In this document: one piece after another, positions 44,954 to 54,506 of the stretch
Layout of the letters: the number at the start of each line of letters is the position of its first letter
Position numbering within the stretch: position 1 is the stretch's first letter
From: Christiangramia sediminis
GTDB taxonomy: Bacteria > Bacteroidota > Bacteroidia > Flavobacteriales > Flavobacteriaceae
Assembly (NCBI RefSeq): GCF_020552705.1
Contig: NZ_JAJBZG010000002.1
Span: forward strand, 372,001 to 436,000
Direction of reading: 5' to 3'
Length of the DNA stretch: 64,000 nt
Program-made: the position numbers and the translations under genes
Notes under the pieces: generated by a model
The model's database searches: none
Seen by the model: the letters and a program-made list of their open reading frames with translations, nothing else
What the model was told of the DNA's origin: nothing

Positions 44954-46561
44954 ATGAAAAAACCTTTTCTATTATTTTTCTTCATTTTGAATTTATACTG
45001 TCTCAATGCTCAAAATCCAGTTAGCGACTGTTCCGGAGCTATTAAAATTTGCGGAGACGGAGCAATATCTAGTAATGCTGATGGGGCAGGAATACAGGAA
45101 TTAAATGGTTCTAACAACTGTTCTAGCTCTGAAAATAACAGTCTATGGCTTGAAATTGAAATTACCAAAGCAGGATCTCTAGGTTTTGAACTAATCCCTA
45201 CCAGCAGCGATATAAATATAGATTATGATTTTTTCATATTTGGACCTAATGCTACCTGCGGAAACTTAGATTTTGCCATACGCTGCTCCACCACAAATCC
45301 TGCCGGTGCCGGTGCTATAAACAATCATACAGGAATGAATGACCTTGAAACTGATATCAGTGAAGGTCCCGGGCCCGATGGTAATAGCTTCGTAAAATCA
45401 TTAGATGTCCTTCCAGGAGAAACTTATTTTATAGTAATTGACAGGCCCATTGGCAACAGTCCTTTTAGTCTCAACTGGACGGGTTCAGCAACAGTTGGTG
45501 GTTATCCTTTTCCTGAAGGCCCTGAAATAAATGAAGCTGAAGACCTTCAAACCTGTAATGCTAATGGGCTTGCTGAATTTGATCTTTCTCAGAACAACAG
45601 TTCCATCACTACTCAAAACAATACTACGCTCACCTATCATGAAAGCCTGGCAGATGCCTCAGATAATTTAATGACGCTGAGAAATAATTATACCAGTAAT
45701 GAACCCAAAAAAACTATATATGCCAGAGTTGAAAACGACCTCACCGGCTGCTTCAAGATCACAGAATTTGATTTGATCATTAATGATGGCCCACTAATAG
45801 AACCTGCTTTAAGTTTAGAAGAATGTGATCTGGATAGAACCGGAGAAGAAAACTATACCCTTACAGATACTAATGCTGAAATCATTTCAGGATTGGATGC
45901 TTCTTCTTACGATATTGAATATTTTGCTTCAGAGGCAGATGCCAGGCAAAATCTAAATACACTCGCCAATAATTATAGTTCAGCTGGGAACGAAACGATT
46001 TATGCCAGGGTTTCCGAGGTAAGCAATCCAGACTGTTATAATATTTCTGAAATTGAACTCATTCTGAATGCTCCTCCCGAAATTGATTCATATAATATAG
46101 TTCAACCTTCAGTAAATTCCAATAACAATACGGTAGAGATCAGCCTTCCTAATGCTTCTGAATATGAATATTCCATAGGCAACATCGACGGTCCTTATCA
46201 AACAAGTACTACATTTCAAAATGTAGCATCTGGATTTAAAACCTTATATATCAGGGATTTCAAGCAGTGCGCTATTATTAGTACCGAAATTGCAATTCTT
46301 GGATATGATAATTTTTTTACCCCAAATCAGGATGGAATAAATGACTTCTGGCAACTTAACGGAATAACTCCTGAATTTGCTGCAGATAACCAGATTCATA
46401 TATACGATCGCTACGGAAAATTACTGAAAAAGCTTAATGCTTCTGAAAATGGCTGGGATGGAACTTTCGATGGAAATGATATGCCTGCGGACGATTACTG
46501 GTTCAAGGTTCATCTTCAGAATGGTCAAGAATTTAACGGGCACTTCTCACTTGTTAGATGA
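44954..46561 (+). CDS. Secreted protein with T9SS type B (CHU_C-like) sorting domain
   Basis: 535 residues from MKKPFLLFFFILNLYCLNAQ, a normal signal peptide; the longer frame from 44876 lies within the permease gene. After a PKD/lectin-like N-region with repeated Cys (SDCSGAIKICGDGAI) there are two copies of a beta domain of about 90 residues (LQTCNANGLAEFDLS..., LEECDLDRTGEENYTL...) and at the C-terminus the gliding-motility-type sorting domain: NFFTPNQDGINDFWQLNGI, QIHIYDRYGKLLKKL, WDGTFDGNDMPADDYWFKV. Exported by type IX secretion and displayed or released outside the cell; the role is probably adhesion or surface display. Confidence 0.88.
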   Translation: MKKPFLLFFFILNLYCLNAQNPVSDCSGAIKICGDGAISSNADGAGIQELNGSNNCSSSENNSLWLEIEITKAGSLGFELIPTSSDINIDYDFFIFGPNATCGNLDFAIRCSTTNPAGAGAINNHTGMNDLETDISEGPGPDGNSFVKSLDVLPGETYFIVIDRPIGNSPFSLNWTGSATVGGYPFPEGPEINEAEDLQTCNANGLAEFDLSQNNSSITTQNNTTLTYHESLADASDNLMTLRNNYTSNEPKKTIYARVENDLTGCFKITEFDLIINDGPLIEPALSLEECDLDRTGEENYTLTDTNAEIISGLDASSYDIEYFASEADARQNLNTLANNYSSAGNETIYARVSEVSNPDCYNISEIELILNAPPEIDSYNIVQPSVNSNNNTVEISLPNASEYEYSIGNIDGPYQTSTTFQNVASGFKTLYIRDFKQCAIISTEIAILGYDNFFTPNQDGINDFWQLNGITPEFAADNQIHIYDRYGKLLKKLNASENGWDGTFDGNDMPADDYWFKVHLQNGQEFNGHFSLVR

Positions 46562-46630
46562 TTCCTAAAAAATTGATTTAGGTATTATTATTGCTTATTT
46601 TCGTGAGGCTATGAAAAGAAACGCTGCTGA

Positions 46631-48634
46631 ATGAAATTCAATATACAATCTGATTACAAACCCACCGGAGATCAACCGAATGCTATAAAACAGTTAGTTA
46701 CCGGAATTGAAAAAAATGAGCAATACCAGACCTTGCTTGGAGTTACTGGTTCCGGGAAAACTTTTACCGTGGCTAATGTGATCGAAGAGGTTCAAAAACC
46801 TACCCTGGTCCTGGCCCACAACAAAACACTCGCTGCGCAACTTTATTCAGAGTTCAAGGAGTTTTTCCCGGAGAATGCCGTGGAATACTTTGTTAGTTAT
46901 TATGATTACTACCAACCCGAAGCTTTTATTCCCTCGTCGGGAACATATATAGAAAAAGATCTTTCCATTAATGAAGAGATCGAAAAATTAAGACTGAGCA
47001 CCACTTCTTCCCTTTTAAGCGGACGAAGGGACGTGATCGTCATTGCTTCGGTTTCCTGCCTTTATGGTATTGGTAACCCCGTTGAATTCAGAAAAAATGT
47101 GGTTTCCATTGAGAAAGACATGGAGATCTCCCGAACCAAATTTCTGCATAGACTGGTTCAAAGTTTATATTCAAGAACCGAAGCTGAATTTAGTCATGGT
47201 AATTTCAGAATAAAGGGAGATACCGTAGATGTTTTTCCTAGTTACGCTGATAATGCCTTCAGAATTCACTTTTTTGGCGATGAAATCGAAGAAATTGAAG
47301 CTTTTGATCCGGGAACCAATGATATTATTGAAAAATATGACCGCCTGAATATTTATCCGGCAAATATGTTCGTTACCTCTCCAGATGTATTACAGGGAGC
47401 GATCCATGAGATCCAGGATGACCTGGTTAAACAGGTAGATTACTTTCGGGATATTGGTAAAAACCTGGAAGCAAAACGACTGGATGAAAGAACCAATTTT
47501 GACCTGGAAATGATTAGGGAACTCGGATATTGTTCAGGAATTGAGAATTACTCCAGATACCTCGACGGAAGAAAACCGGGCACGCGACCTTTCTGCTTAC
47601 TGGATTATTTTCCTGAAGATTATTTAATGGTGGTTGATGAAAGTCACGTCACTATACCGCAGGTACATGCAATGTTCGGTGGAGACCGGTCTAGAAAAGA
47701 AAACCTGGTTGATTATGGCTTTAGACTACCTGCCGCAATGGACAACAGACCCTTGAAATTTGAAGAATTTGAAGCGCTTCAAAATCAGGTGATCTACGTA
47801 AGTGCGACTCCTGCCGATTATGAACTTCAGAAAAGTGAAGGAATATATGTGGAGCAGGTTATAAGACCTACAGGTTTATTGGATCCGGTAGTGGAAGTAA
47901 GACCGAGTTTAAATCAGATTGATGATCTTATCGAGGAAATTCATTTACGTGTGGAAAAGGATGAACGTATCCTGGTAACCACGCTTACCAAACGTATGGC
48001 GGAAGAGTTGACCAAATACCTCACAAGAATTAATATTCGTTGCCGTTATATACATTCAGATATCGATACTTTAGAAAGAGTAGAGATCATGCAGGACCTG
48101 CGAAAAGGTCTTTTTGATGTGCTGGTGGGCGTTAACCTATTACGTGAAGGCCTTGATTTACCGGAAGTTTCTCTGGTTGCAATAATTGATGCTGATAAAG
48201 AAGGTTTTCTTAGAAGTAACAGATCGCTTACGCAGACTATAGGTCGTGCCGCCAGACATGTGGATGGAAAAGCGATTTTATATGCTGATAAGATCACAGA
48301 CAGCATGCAAAAAACGATAGATCAAACCGAATACAGGCGCCAAAAACAAATTGAATATAATACCGAAAATAATATCACTCCTACGAAACTGGTGAAAAAA
48401 TTCAACTCTGCGCTTATCAAGGAAAAGCTGGATATATATGATCATGAAACACGTCCAGACCTGAAAGCAGCCGAAGAAGAAGCTGAATACCTGACCAAAC
48501 CGCAAATGGAAAAAAAGGTTCGGGAAAAACGAAAAGCTATGGAAACTGCCGCCAAAGAACTGGACTTTATGCACGCGGCCAGGCTTCGTGATGAGATAAA
48601 GGTACTGCAGGGAAAAATTAGTGAAAAAGCTTAA
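46631..48634 (+). CDS. uvrB: UvrABC system protein B
   Basis: 667 residues. Walker A LLGVTGSGKTFTVANV, the beta-hairpin that inserts into damaged DNA (SYYDYYQPEAFIPSSGTYIEKD), helicase motifs MVVDESHVTIPQ, VLVGVNLLREGLDLPE and QTIGRAARHVDG, and the C-terminal UVR helices (LDFMHAARLRDEIKVLQ) which bind UvrC. It verifies damage for nucleotide excision repair. Monocistronic; uvrA and uvrC are not in the window. Confidence 0.98.
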   Translation: MKFNIQSDYKPTGDQPNAIKQLVTGIEKNEQYQTLLGVTGSGKTFTVANVIEEVQKPTLVLAHNKTLAAQLYSEFKEFFPENAVEYFVSYYDYYQPEAFIPSSGTYIEKDLSINEEIEKLRLSTTSSLLSGRRDVIVIASVSCLYGIGNPVEFRKNVVSIEKDMEISRTKFLHRLVQSLYSRTEAEFSHGNFRIKGDTVDVFPSYADNAFRIHFFGDEIEEIEAFDPGTNDIIEKYDRLNIYPANMFVTSPDVLQGAIHEIQDDLVKQVDYFRDIGKNLEAKRLDERTNFDLEMIRELGYCSGIENYSRYLDGRKPGTRPFCLLDYFPEDYLMVVDESHVTIPQVHAMFGGDRSRKENLVDYGFRLPAAMDNRPLKFEEFEALQNQVIYVSATPADYELQKSEGIYVEQVIRPTGLLDPVVEVRPSLNQIDDLIEEIHLRVEKDERILVTTLTKRMAEELTKYLTRINIRCRYIHSDIDTLERVEIMQDLRKGLFDVLVGVNLLREGLDLPEVSLVAIIDADKEGFLRSNRSLTQTIGRAARHVDGKAILYADKITDSMQKTIDQTEYRRQKQIEYNTENNITPTKLVKKFNSALIKEKLDIYDHETRPDLKAAEEEAEYLTKPQMEKKVREKRKAMETAAKELDFMHAARLRDEIKVLQGKISEKA

Positions 48635-48724
48635 ATAATTATTCGATATAAATTTTTTTAATATATATTTACTTCATCCTAAAGCACTTAGCAATACTAC
48701 TATGGCAAACTAAATCGTTTGTCC

Positions 48725-49942
48725 ATGAAAAATTTCTATACTCTAATTTTATCACTCCTGTGTTTTACTAGTTATGCTCAGGTAGGGATTGGCACTTCAG
48801 ATCCGAAGGCGCAATTGGATATTATTGCCACAGATAAAGAGAATCCGGCGAATTTTGACGGTATTCTAATTCCCCGAATTGAAAAATTTCCCATAGAAAA
48901 TCCCGGCACCGATCAACACGGAATGCTCATTTTTTTAAGCAAAAGCGTGACGGGTTTCCCAACTGGATTTTATTTCTGGAATTATAATGAAGGAAAATGG
49001 AAATCCCTGGGGTCTGAAGCTTCCACTGCAAATTTTTATAAACCAGGCACAACTCAAAGTCCGAATAATATTTCTGAGATTATTTATCGGGATGCAAGTG
49101 TAGGCATTGGTACCGATCTAATCACATCCAGACTACAGGTAGCCATTGCCAGCGGAAAAGATCTGACCTTAAAGAAAGGGCTTGAAGTAGATAATGCCAA
49201 TTCGGCTACAGATAATCTTACAACTTATGGGATCATAAATGATAACCGAAGTGCCACCAACGGTAATAAATATGGCATAAAATCGAATGTTGGTGGAGTT
49301 GGTACAGGAATTCATTACGGTATTTTCAATGAAACTTATCAAAATACGGGTACTAATGACATCTATGGGATATTTAACCGAGTAGGAAGAACTTTCGGTG
49401 CGAAAAGTAATAATTACGGGTTCTATAACGAAATAGGCAGTATACAAGGTGTGGGAAACATTTACGGTATTTATAGCATTGCACTGGGCGATTCTAATAG
49501 TAATGTATATGCTGGTTATTTCGCAGGAAGAGTAGGTATAGGAAATACTGCAGAAACCGATTACACCCTGCCGGTAGCAAGAGGACTAGAAGGCCAGACG
49601 ATGATATTGAATTCTACCGGTCAGGCTTCATGGGCAAATCCCGGCTACCAGAATTATTCTTCTACAACTAGCGCTACCGGAGAATTCATGATTACGGATG
49701 AGATTGGTACTTTGAGGATCAACAATCAAATTTCAGGTTTGATAATTCCACAAGCCTCAGCCAATAAAGGTCGCATATTAAGACTGGTAAACTGGCCGGC
49801 AAATTCTGAAAAAGCTCTCATATTTCAGGGCGGAGATGATTTATTTGATGTGAAGACCAATTCAAAAATACTAAGTATAAAACCTCAGCAGCTCTTTACT
49901 ATTCAAAGTGCAGGAAACAGATGGATTTTATTAGATCAATAA
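48725..49942 (+). CDS. Exported protein with YGI/YGF repeats
   Basis: 405 residues from MKNFYTLILSLLCFTSYAQ, a signal peptide followed by VGIGTSDPKAQLDI, a start common to many secreted Bacteroidota proteins. The centre (about 165-270) has seven repeats, 15-18 residues apart, beginning YGI or YGF: YGIINDN, YGIKSNV, YGIFNET, YGIFNRV, YGFYNEI, YGIYSIA, YAGYFAG. Such short periodic repeats suggest a beta-helical or trimeric fibre-like fold. Function is not recognised; there is no T9SS domain at the C-terminus. Not a phage gene on the basis of the neighbours. Confidence 0.65.
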   Translation: MKNFYTLILSLLCFTSYAQVGIGTSDPKAQLDIIATDKENPANFDGILIPRIEKFPIENPGTDQHGMLIFLSKSVTGFPTGFYFWNYNEGKWKSLGSEASTANFYKPGTTQSPNNISEIIYRDASVGIGTDLITSRLQVAIASGKDLTLKKGLEVDNANSATDNLTTYGIINDNRSATNGNKYGIKSNVGGVGTGIHYGIFNETYQNTGTNDIYGIFNRVGRTFGAKSNNYGFYNEIGSIQGVGNIYGIYSIALGDSNSNVYAGYFAGRVGIGNTAETDYTLPVARGLEGQTMILNSTGQASWANPGYQNYSSTTSATGEFMITDEIGTLRINNQISGLIIPQASANKGRILRLVNWPANSEKALIFQGGDDLFDVKTNSKILSIKPQQLFTIQSAGNRWILLDQ

Positions 49943-49966
49943 AAAAAGCGCTCAACATGAGCGCTT
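49940..49966 (-). terminator. Terminator after hsp20
   Basis: AAGCGCTCA-ACA-TGAGCGCTT with a seven-base T run on the minus strand, 34 bases beyond the hsp20 stop. It also overlaps the end of the repeat-protein gene by three bases. Confidence 0.8.
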
Positions 49967-49999
49967 CTTCTCCTTTAACTAACTAACCAAACTAATTTT

Positions 50000-50443
50000 T
50001 TACGAAATATCTATTAATCTTTTCGCCTGTACCTTTGCTTCTTCCTTCTTAGGAAGCGCAATCTCTAAAACCCCATTTTTATAGGCTGCTGAGATCTTAG
50101 TACTATCTACCGAATCTGGCAGACTGAAAGCACGTTTAAAGTTGCTGTAACTAAATTCTTTTCTGGTGAACCTGCCATACTTATCGGTTGAATCAACTTC
50201 TTTTTTTTCTTCAGAAGAAATTGTCAATACATCATTATCCAGTTCAATATTGAAATCTTCTTTTGCTTTTCCGGGAGCAGCCACTTCAACATTAAAACTG
50301 TCTTCGGTTTCCATAATGTTGACCGCAGGGATACTTGTTCCAATGCTGTTCACATTTGTAGTTCCGCCTAACCAGTCTGTTTTAAACATATCATCAAAAA
50401 CTGTAGGCAACCATCCTGTTTCGTTTGTTTTAATTAGACTCAT
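50000..50443 (-). CDS. Small heat-shock protein Hsp20 (alpha-crystallin type)
   Basis: 147 residues. The alpha-crystallin domain runs from about 35 to 135: FNVEVAAPGKAKEDFNIELDN, the SSEEKKEV loop, RKEFSYSNFKRAFSLP and the AAYKNGVLEIALPK end strand, then an IDIS tail of the I-x-I type. It holds unfolding proteins for refolding by ClpB/DnaK. Two GnC...TGnC sites 32 bases apart at 50521-50564, the same arrangement as at clpB, lie upstream, so the two genes are likely co-regulated. Confidence 0.93.
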   Translation of the reverse strand: MSLIKTNETGWLPTVFDDMFKTDWLGGTTNVNSIGTSIPAVNIMETEDSFNVEVAAPGKAKEDFNIELDNDVLTISSEEKKEVDSTDKYGRFTRKEFSYSNFKRAFSLPDSVDSTKISAAYKNGVLEIALPKKEEAKVQAKRLIDIS

Positions 50444-50520
50444 AGCTTTATAATTTTAAGTTATTATTTATTATTGTTTTCAATTAACTTTTAGCAATTC
50501 CAATACCACTTCAGAAATCA

Positions 50521-50564
50521 TGTCTTTCTGTCGCTTTTTTAAAGATTATTCATGCCATTTTGTC
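50521..50564. promoter_or_regulatory. Paired operator upstream of hsp20, matching the clpB pair
   Basis: TGTCTTTCTGTC (50521-50532) and TGCCATTTTGTC (50553-50564) start 32 bases apart. The second is identical over 12 bases to the distal clpB site, and the spacing is the same as at clpB. It lies 78-121 bases upstream of the hsp20 start. Confidence 0.6.
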
Positions 50565-50641
50565 TTATTTAGCTAAATAAATATTAAATTACATCGGCTA
50601 TTAGTAGATTCCTTAACTTTAAAAACTGAAGCTTACACTGA

Positions 50642-51937
50642 ATGAAACAATTTTTCTACCGTACAATCTCCTTTTTTAATGTCATTGAAAGTAAGATTGC
50701 TTTCTACCCTACCTTATTAGCATTCCTGGGATTTAATTTTGCCTTCTTTATGCTTTATCTTGAAAACAAGGGTGCTTCCAGGTATTTAATAGAGCATGTG
50801 CCAGTATTAGTGGTAGATAACGGGGATACTGCAATGACCATTTTAAGTTCATTAATCTCAGGGCTTATCTCTATGGTAGTTTTTAGTTTCTCCATGGTGA
50901 TGTTGTTATTAAGCCAGGCATCAAGTAACTTTTCACCAAGATTACTACCTGGTTTAATTAGCGATAAAAGACACCAGATAATCCTGGGAATTTACCTGTT
51001 CACAATATTGTATTGCATTTTTGTACTGTTCTCCATTCAACCCACCGGTGACCAATACCAAATACCAGGTTTTGCAGTATTACTTGGAATCATACAAACG
51101 GTAATAAGCATCTATGCATTTATCTATTTCATCCATAATATTTCGCAAAGCATTCAAATAAGTAATATTCTTCAAAACATATATAAGGTTGCCAAAAAGA
51201 GACTGGACAGACTCATAGATAATGAAGAAAATCAATTTGATGAATTTCCCTCTTCTGAAGACTGGTATGAATATCACAGTGAAAACAGTGGTTATTTACA
51301 GAACATATCCTTCACAAACCTGGTAGATATATGTCAGGCAGAAGATATACAGTTACATATACTTCCAGTGAAAGGAATTTTTGTGCTAAACGGGATCCCA
51401 TTATTTAGAGCTAGCAAAAAATTAGATGAAAATGTTATAAATAAGATCCTAACGAATTTTAACTTCTCACGAGATGAGCTGGTTTCAGATAATTATACCC
51501 TTGCATTTAAACAGATCACAGAGATTATCGTCAAAGCCATGTCCCCCGGAATTAATGATCCCGGAACTGCCATCAATGGGATAGATTATCTAACTGAACT
51601 TCTCGCCTTAAGAATGAGAAAAAAAGATACAAGTGTTATAATTCGGGAGAAAAAGGCATATGTCAGGATTAACACCATTAATTTTGAGGATCTGCTTCAT
51701 CAAATCATGGCTTCCATTAGAACCTATTGCAAACATGATATTATTCTGGTTCAGAAATTATTATTGATGTTCTATTACCTGGAAAAGCAGAAATCTCATG
51801 ATTCTTCATATTCCAAAAATCTTAGGTACGAAGCAGAAAACTTGCTTAAAGATGCTAAAGAATCGATCAAAAATGAGGATGATATAAAAAGTGCTACTAA
51901 ATTAGCAGCAAAATTTAACCTTCAGACAGAAAATTAG
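50642..51937 (+). CDS. DUF2254 membrane protein
   Basis: 431 residues. Four membrane helices in the N-terminal 165 residues (LLAFLGFNFAFFMLYL, LISGLISMVVFSFSMVML, IILGIYLFTILYCIFVLF, FAVLLGIIQTVISIYAFIYF) and a large soluble C-domain with AMSPGINDPGTAINGIDYLTELL, the diagnostic block of DUF2254. Function unknown; a predicted inner-membrane protein. The DUF1456 gene starts two bases after its stop, so they form one unit. It is divergent from hsp20 across the operator region. Confidence 0.85.
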   Translation: MKQFFYRTISFFNVIESKIAFYPTLLAFLGFNFAFFMLYLENKGASRYLIEHVPVLVVDNGDTAMTILSSLISGLISMVVFSFSMVMLLLSQASSNFSPRLLPGLISDKRHQIILGIYLFTILYCIFVLFSIQPTGDQYQIPGFAVLLGIIQTVISIYAFIYFIHNISQSIQISNILQNIYKVAKKRLDRLIDNEENQFDEFPSSEDWYEYHSENSGYLQNISFTNLVDICQAEDIQLHILPVKGIFVLNGIPLFRASKKLDENVINKILTNFNFSRDELVSDNYTLAFKQITEIIVKAMSPGINDPGTAINGIDYLTELLALRMRKKDTSVIIREKKAYVRINTINFEDLLHQIMASIRTYCKHDIILVQKLLLMFYYLEKQKSHDSSYSKNLRYEAENLLKDAKESIKNEDDIKSATKLAAKFNLQTEN

Positions 51938-51938
51938 C

Positions 51939-52175
51939 ATGGCACTAACAAATAATGATGTTTTTAAAAAACTGAGAGTAGCTCATAAATTAACCAATGA
52001 CGATATCGTTAAGATTTGCGAGCTGGTAGATTTTAAGGTTTCCAAAAGTGAACTTGGAGCTATTTTTAGAAGAGAAGACCACGAAAAATATATGGAGTGC
52101 GGGGATCAATTTCTAAGAAATTTTCTTGACGGACTTATAATTCACCTCCGAGGCCCCATGCCGAAAAAGAAGTGA
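51939..52175 (+). CDS. Half-length DUF1456 protein
   Basis: 78 residues: NNDVFKKLRVAHKLTNDDIVK is the DUF1456 (YehS) repeat start, with the family's ELGAIFRREDHEKYMECGDQFLRNFLDGL. The usual protein has two such repeats (about 150 residues); here there is a single one, complete with a normal stop, and no second repeat or frameshifted remnant in the 80 bases that follow. A single repeat may act as a dimer. Function unknown; cotranscribed with the DUF2254 gene. Confidence 0.85.
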   Translation: MALTNNDVFKKLRVAHKLTNDDIVKICELVDFKVSKSELGAIFRREDHEKYMECGDQFLRNFLDGLIIHLRGPMPKKK

Positions 52176-52197
52176 GAAATTAGACTTTAGACAAAAT

Positions 52198-52234
52198 AAA
52201 AAAGGAGTGGATCAATTGATCACACTCCTTTTTT
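52198..52234. terminator. Bidirectional terminator between DUF1456 and ettA
   Basis: AAAGGAGTG and CACTCCTTTTTT around GATCAATTGATC, a long stem with A and T runs; serves both convergent genes. Confidence 0.9.
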
Positions 52235-52255
52235 GTTTGAAATATTTAGAGAAAA

Positions 52256-53947
52256 TTATCTTACAAGTTTTTTGTACTTGATTCGTTTCGGCATAATATC
52301 TCCACCAAGACGTTTCTTTTTATTCTCTTCATAATCTGAGAAACTACCTTCAAAGAAATATACCTGAGAATCTCCTTCAAAAGCTAAAATATGGGTACAA
52401 ACCCTATCCAGGAACCAACGGTCGTGAGAAATCACCACCGCACAACCGGCGAAATTATCCAGACCTTCTTCCAAAGCCCTTAACGTATTCACATCAAGGT
52501 CATTCGTTGGCTCATCCAGCAAAAGAACGTTTCCTTCTTCCTTAAGAGTCATCGCGAGATGAAGACGGTTTCTTTCACCACCTGAAAGCATGTTTACTTT
52601 CTTGTTCTGTTCACTTCCACTGAAATTGAACCTACTTAAATAGGCTCTTGAATTTACCTGGCGGCCTCCCATCATGATCAATTCCTGCTCATCACTAAAG
52701 TTCTGCCAGATCGTTTTTTCCGGATCGATATTAGAATGACTCTGATCTACATAAGCGATCTGGGCTGTTTCCCCTACAGAGAAACTTCCTTTGTCCGGCT
52801 CTTCTTCTCCCATGATCATTTTGAAAATTGTGGTCTTACCAGCACCGTTAGGCCCAATGACCCCGACAATCCCGGCTTGTGGAAGATTAAAATTCAGATC
52901 TTCATATAGTAATTTATCCCCGAAAGCTTTACTTACGCCATTAGCTTCGATAACATTTGTACCAAGACGGGGACCATTTGGAATATAAATTTCCAGCTTC
53001 TCATCCATCTGTTTCTGATCCTGACTTAGAAGTTTATCGTAATTTTTAAGTCTCGCCTTCTGCTTGGACTGTCTTCCTTTAGGACTCATTCTGGACCATT
53101 CCAGCTCTCGCTCTAAGGTTTTCTGACGCTTGCTGGCTTGTTTTTGCTCTTGTGCAAGACGTTTAGATTTTTGATCTAACCAGGAAGAATAATTCCCTTT
53201 CCATGGAATACCTTCTCCTCTATCAAGTTCTAATATCCATCCAGCTACGTTATCTAGAAAATAACGATCGTGAGTTACGGCGATCACCGTTCCTTTATAT
53301 TGCGCTAAATGATGTTCTAACCAATGAACAGATTCTGCATCAAGGTGGTTGGTAGGCTCATCCAGTAATAACACATCTGGCTCCTGAAGTAAAAGTCGGC
53401 AAAGCGCCACTCTTCTGCGCTCTCCACCTGAAAGCACCGAGATCTTTTTATCAGAATCTGGAGTTCTCAAAGCATCCATGGCGATCTCCAGTTTTGTGTC
53501 TAATTCCCATGCATTAGAAGCGTCGATCTTATCTTGAAGCTCAGCCTGCTTATCCATAAGCTTCTGCATTTTATCTGCATCTTCATAAACTTCCGGCAGC
53601 CCGAACATATCATTGATCTTGTTGTATTCATCAAGAATTCCAACGGTTTCAGCAACACCTTCTTTTACAACTTCCAGAACCGTTTTATTTTCATCAAGAT
53701 CTGGTTCCTGCTCCAGCATTCCCACACTATAATTTGGTGAGAAAACAACATCTCCCTGGTAATTTTGATCTTTCCCGGCAATAATATTCAATAATGTAGA
53801 TTTTCCGGAGCCATTAAGACCCAGGATTCCAATTTTCGCACCATAAAAAAAACTGAGATATATATTTTTTAAAACCGGCGTATTTGCATTTTTAAATGTT
53901 TTGGTAACTCCAGACATGGAAAAAATCACCTTTTTATCGTCTGCCAT
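52256..53947 (-). CDS. ettA: Energy-dependent translational throttle protein EttA
   Basis: 563 residues with two complete ABC domains: Walker A GLNGSGKST and GPNGAGKTT, signatures LSGGERRRVALCRLL and LSGGERNRLHLAMTL, Walker [13 protein letters not shown] and [12 protein letters not shown]. The arm/linker insert of EttA (about 90-135, DMFGLPEVYEDADKMQK) is present, which separates it from other ABC-F types. EttA binds the ribosomal E site and gates the first peptide bond with energy status. Unlike the ABC-F protein at 9 kb, its second Walker A is intact. Confidence 0.93.
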   Translation of the reverse strand: MADDKKVIFSMSGVTKTFKNANTPVLKNIYLSFFYGAKIGILGLNGSGKSTLLNIIAGKDQNYQGDVVFSPNYSVGMLEQEPDLDENKTVLEVVKEGVAETVGILDEYNKINDMFGLPEVYEDADKMQKLMDKQAELQDKIDASNAWELDTKLEIAMDALRTPDSDKKISVLSGGERRRVALCRLLLQEPDVLLLDEPTNHLDAESVHWLEHHLAQYKGTVIAVTHDRYFLDNVAGWILELDRGEGIPWKGNYSSWLDQKSKRLAQEQKQASKRQKTLERELEWSRMSPKGRQSKQKARLKNYDKLLSQDQKQMDEKLEIYIPNGPRLGTNVIEANGVSKAFGDKLLYEDLNFNLPQAGIVGVIGPNGAGKTTIFKMIMGEEEPDKGSFSVGETAQIAYVDQSHSNIDPEKTIWQNFSDEQELIMMGGRQVNSRAYLSRFNFSGSEQNKKVNMLSGGERNRLHLAMTLKEEGNVLLLDEPTNDLDVNTLRALEEGLDNFAGCAVVISHDRWFLDRVCTHILAFEGDSQVYFFEGSFSDYEENKKKRLGGDIMPKRIKYKKLVR

Positions 53948-54013
53948 ATATTTTTAAAATTTAAATTTTTATTGATTTACAAGTATGCAAATATCCTGAA
54001 TTTTTCAGAGAAA

Positions 54014-54493
54014 TCAATTATCATAAACACCCAATAATCGTTCAATTATAAGCAATTGCCCCGTATGATAAGCAGTATGTTCTACCACCAGAAATATTTC
54101 CCGAAGCAGTGTATGTTCTTTTGAATTCACTACCGGTTTATTCAGGTCGTTGTTAAGATCCAGAATAAATTCTTTCAATAGCCTGCGATCTTCGAAATAG
54201 TCGGCTTTAAGATCTTCCCAGTCTTCCTGACTATCTGGAGCCTGTTTTCCAGGCCAGTAATCATCGGGCCAGTTATGTGTTTGATAGTCTCCGGAAATTG
54301 TATATTCCAGTATATCTTTTTGAGCAAAAGCCATATGAAAGAAGATCTCATAAAAAGAATAGGGCAAACCGGTTGGTCTTATCCCGATTTTCTCAAACGG
54401 GATCGCATCCAAAAAGCTTTCTATCGACGCATAGGCCAGGCCACCTTCCAGATGTTTTACCAGTTGATTTCTTTGTTCAGTATCTTTTGTCAT
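54014..54493 (-). CDS. DinB family protein
   Basis: 159 residues from MTKDTEQRNQLVKHL. A four-helix bundle of the DinB/YfiT type with metal histidines in YEIFFHMAFAQKD and VEHTAYHTGQLLII; a third ligand may sit in the first helix. Family members are metal-dependent thiol transferases or uncharacterised. A frame opening at 54529 would overlap the small upstream gene by 23 bases, and the shorter start, 13 bases after that gene's stop, is preferred. Both were probably cotranscribed. Confidence 0.8.
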   Translation of the reverse strand: MTKDTEQRNQLVKHLEGGLAYASIESFLDAIPFEKIGIRPTGLPYSFYEIFFHMAFAQKDILEYTISGDYQTHNWPDDYWPGKQAPDSQEDWEDLKADYFEDRRLLKEFILDLNNDLNKPVVNSKEHTLLREIFLVVEHTAYHTGQLLIIERLLGVYDN

Positions 54494-54506
54494 TGTGTCG
54501 AATATT

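Noticed and set aside
48725-49942. Prophage tail-fibre gene
   Set aside because: Neighbours are uvrB and hsp20, it has a Sec signal peptide, and there are no other phage genes.
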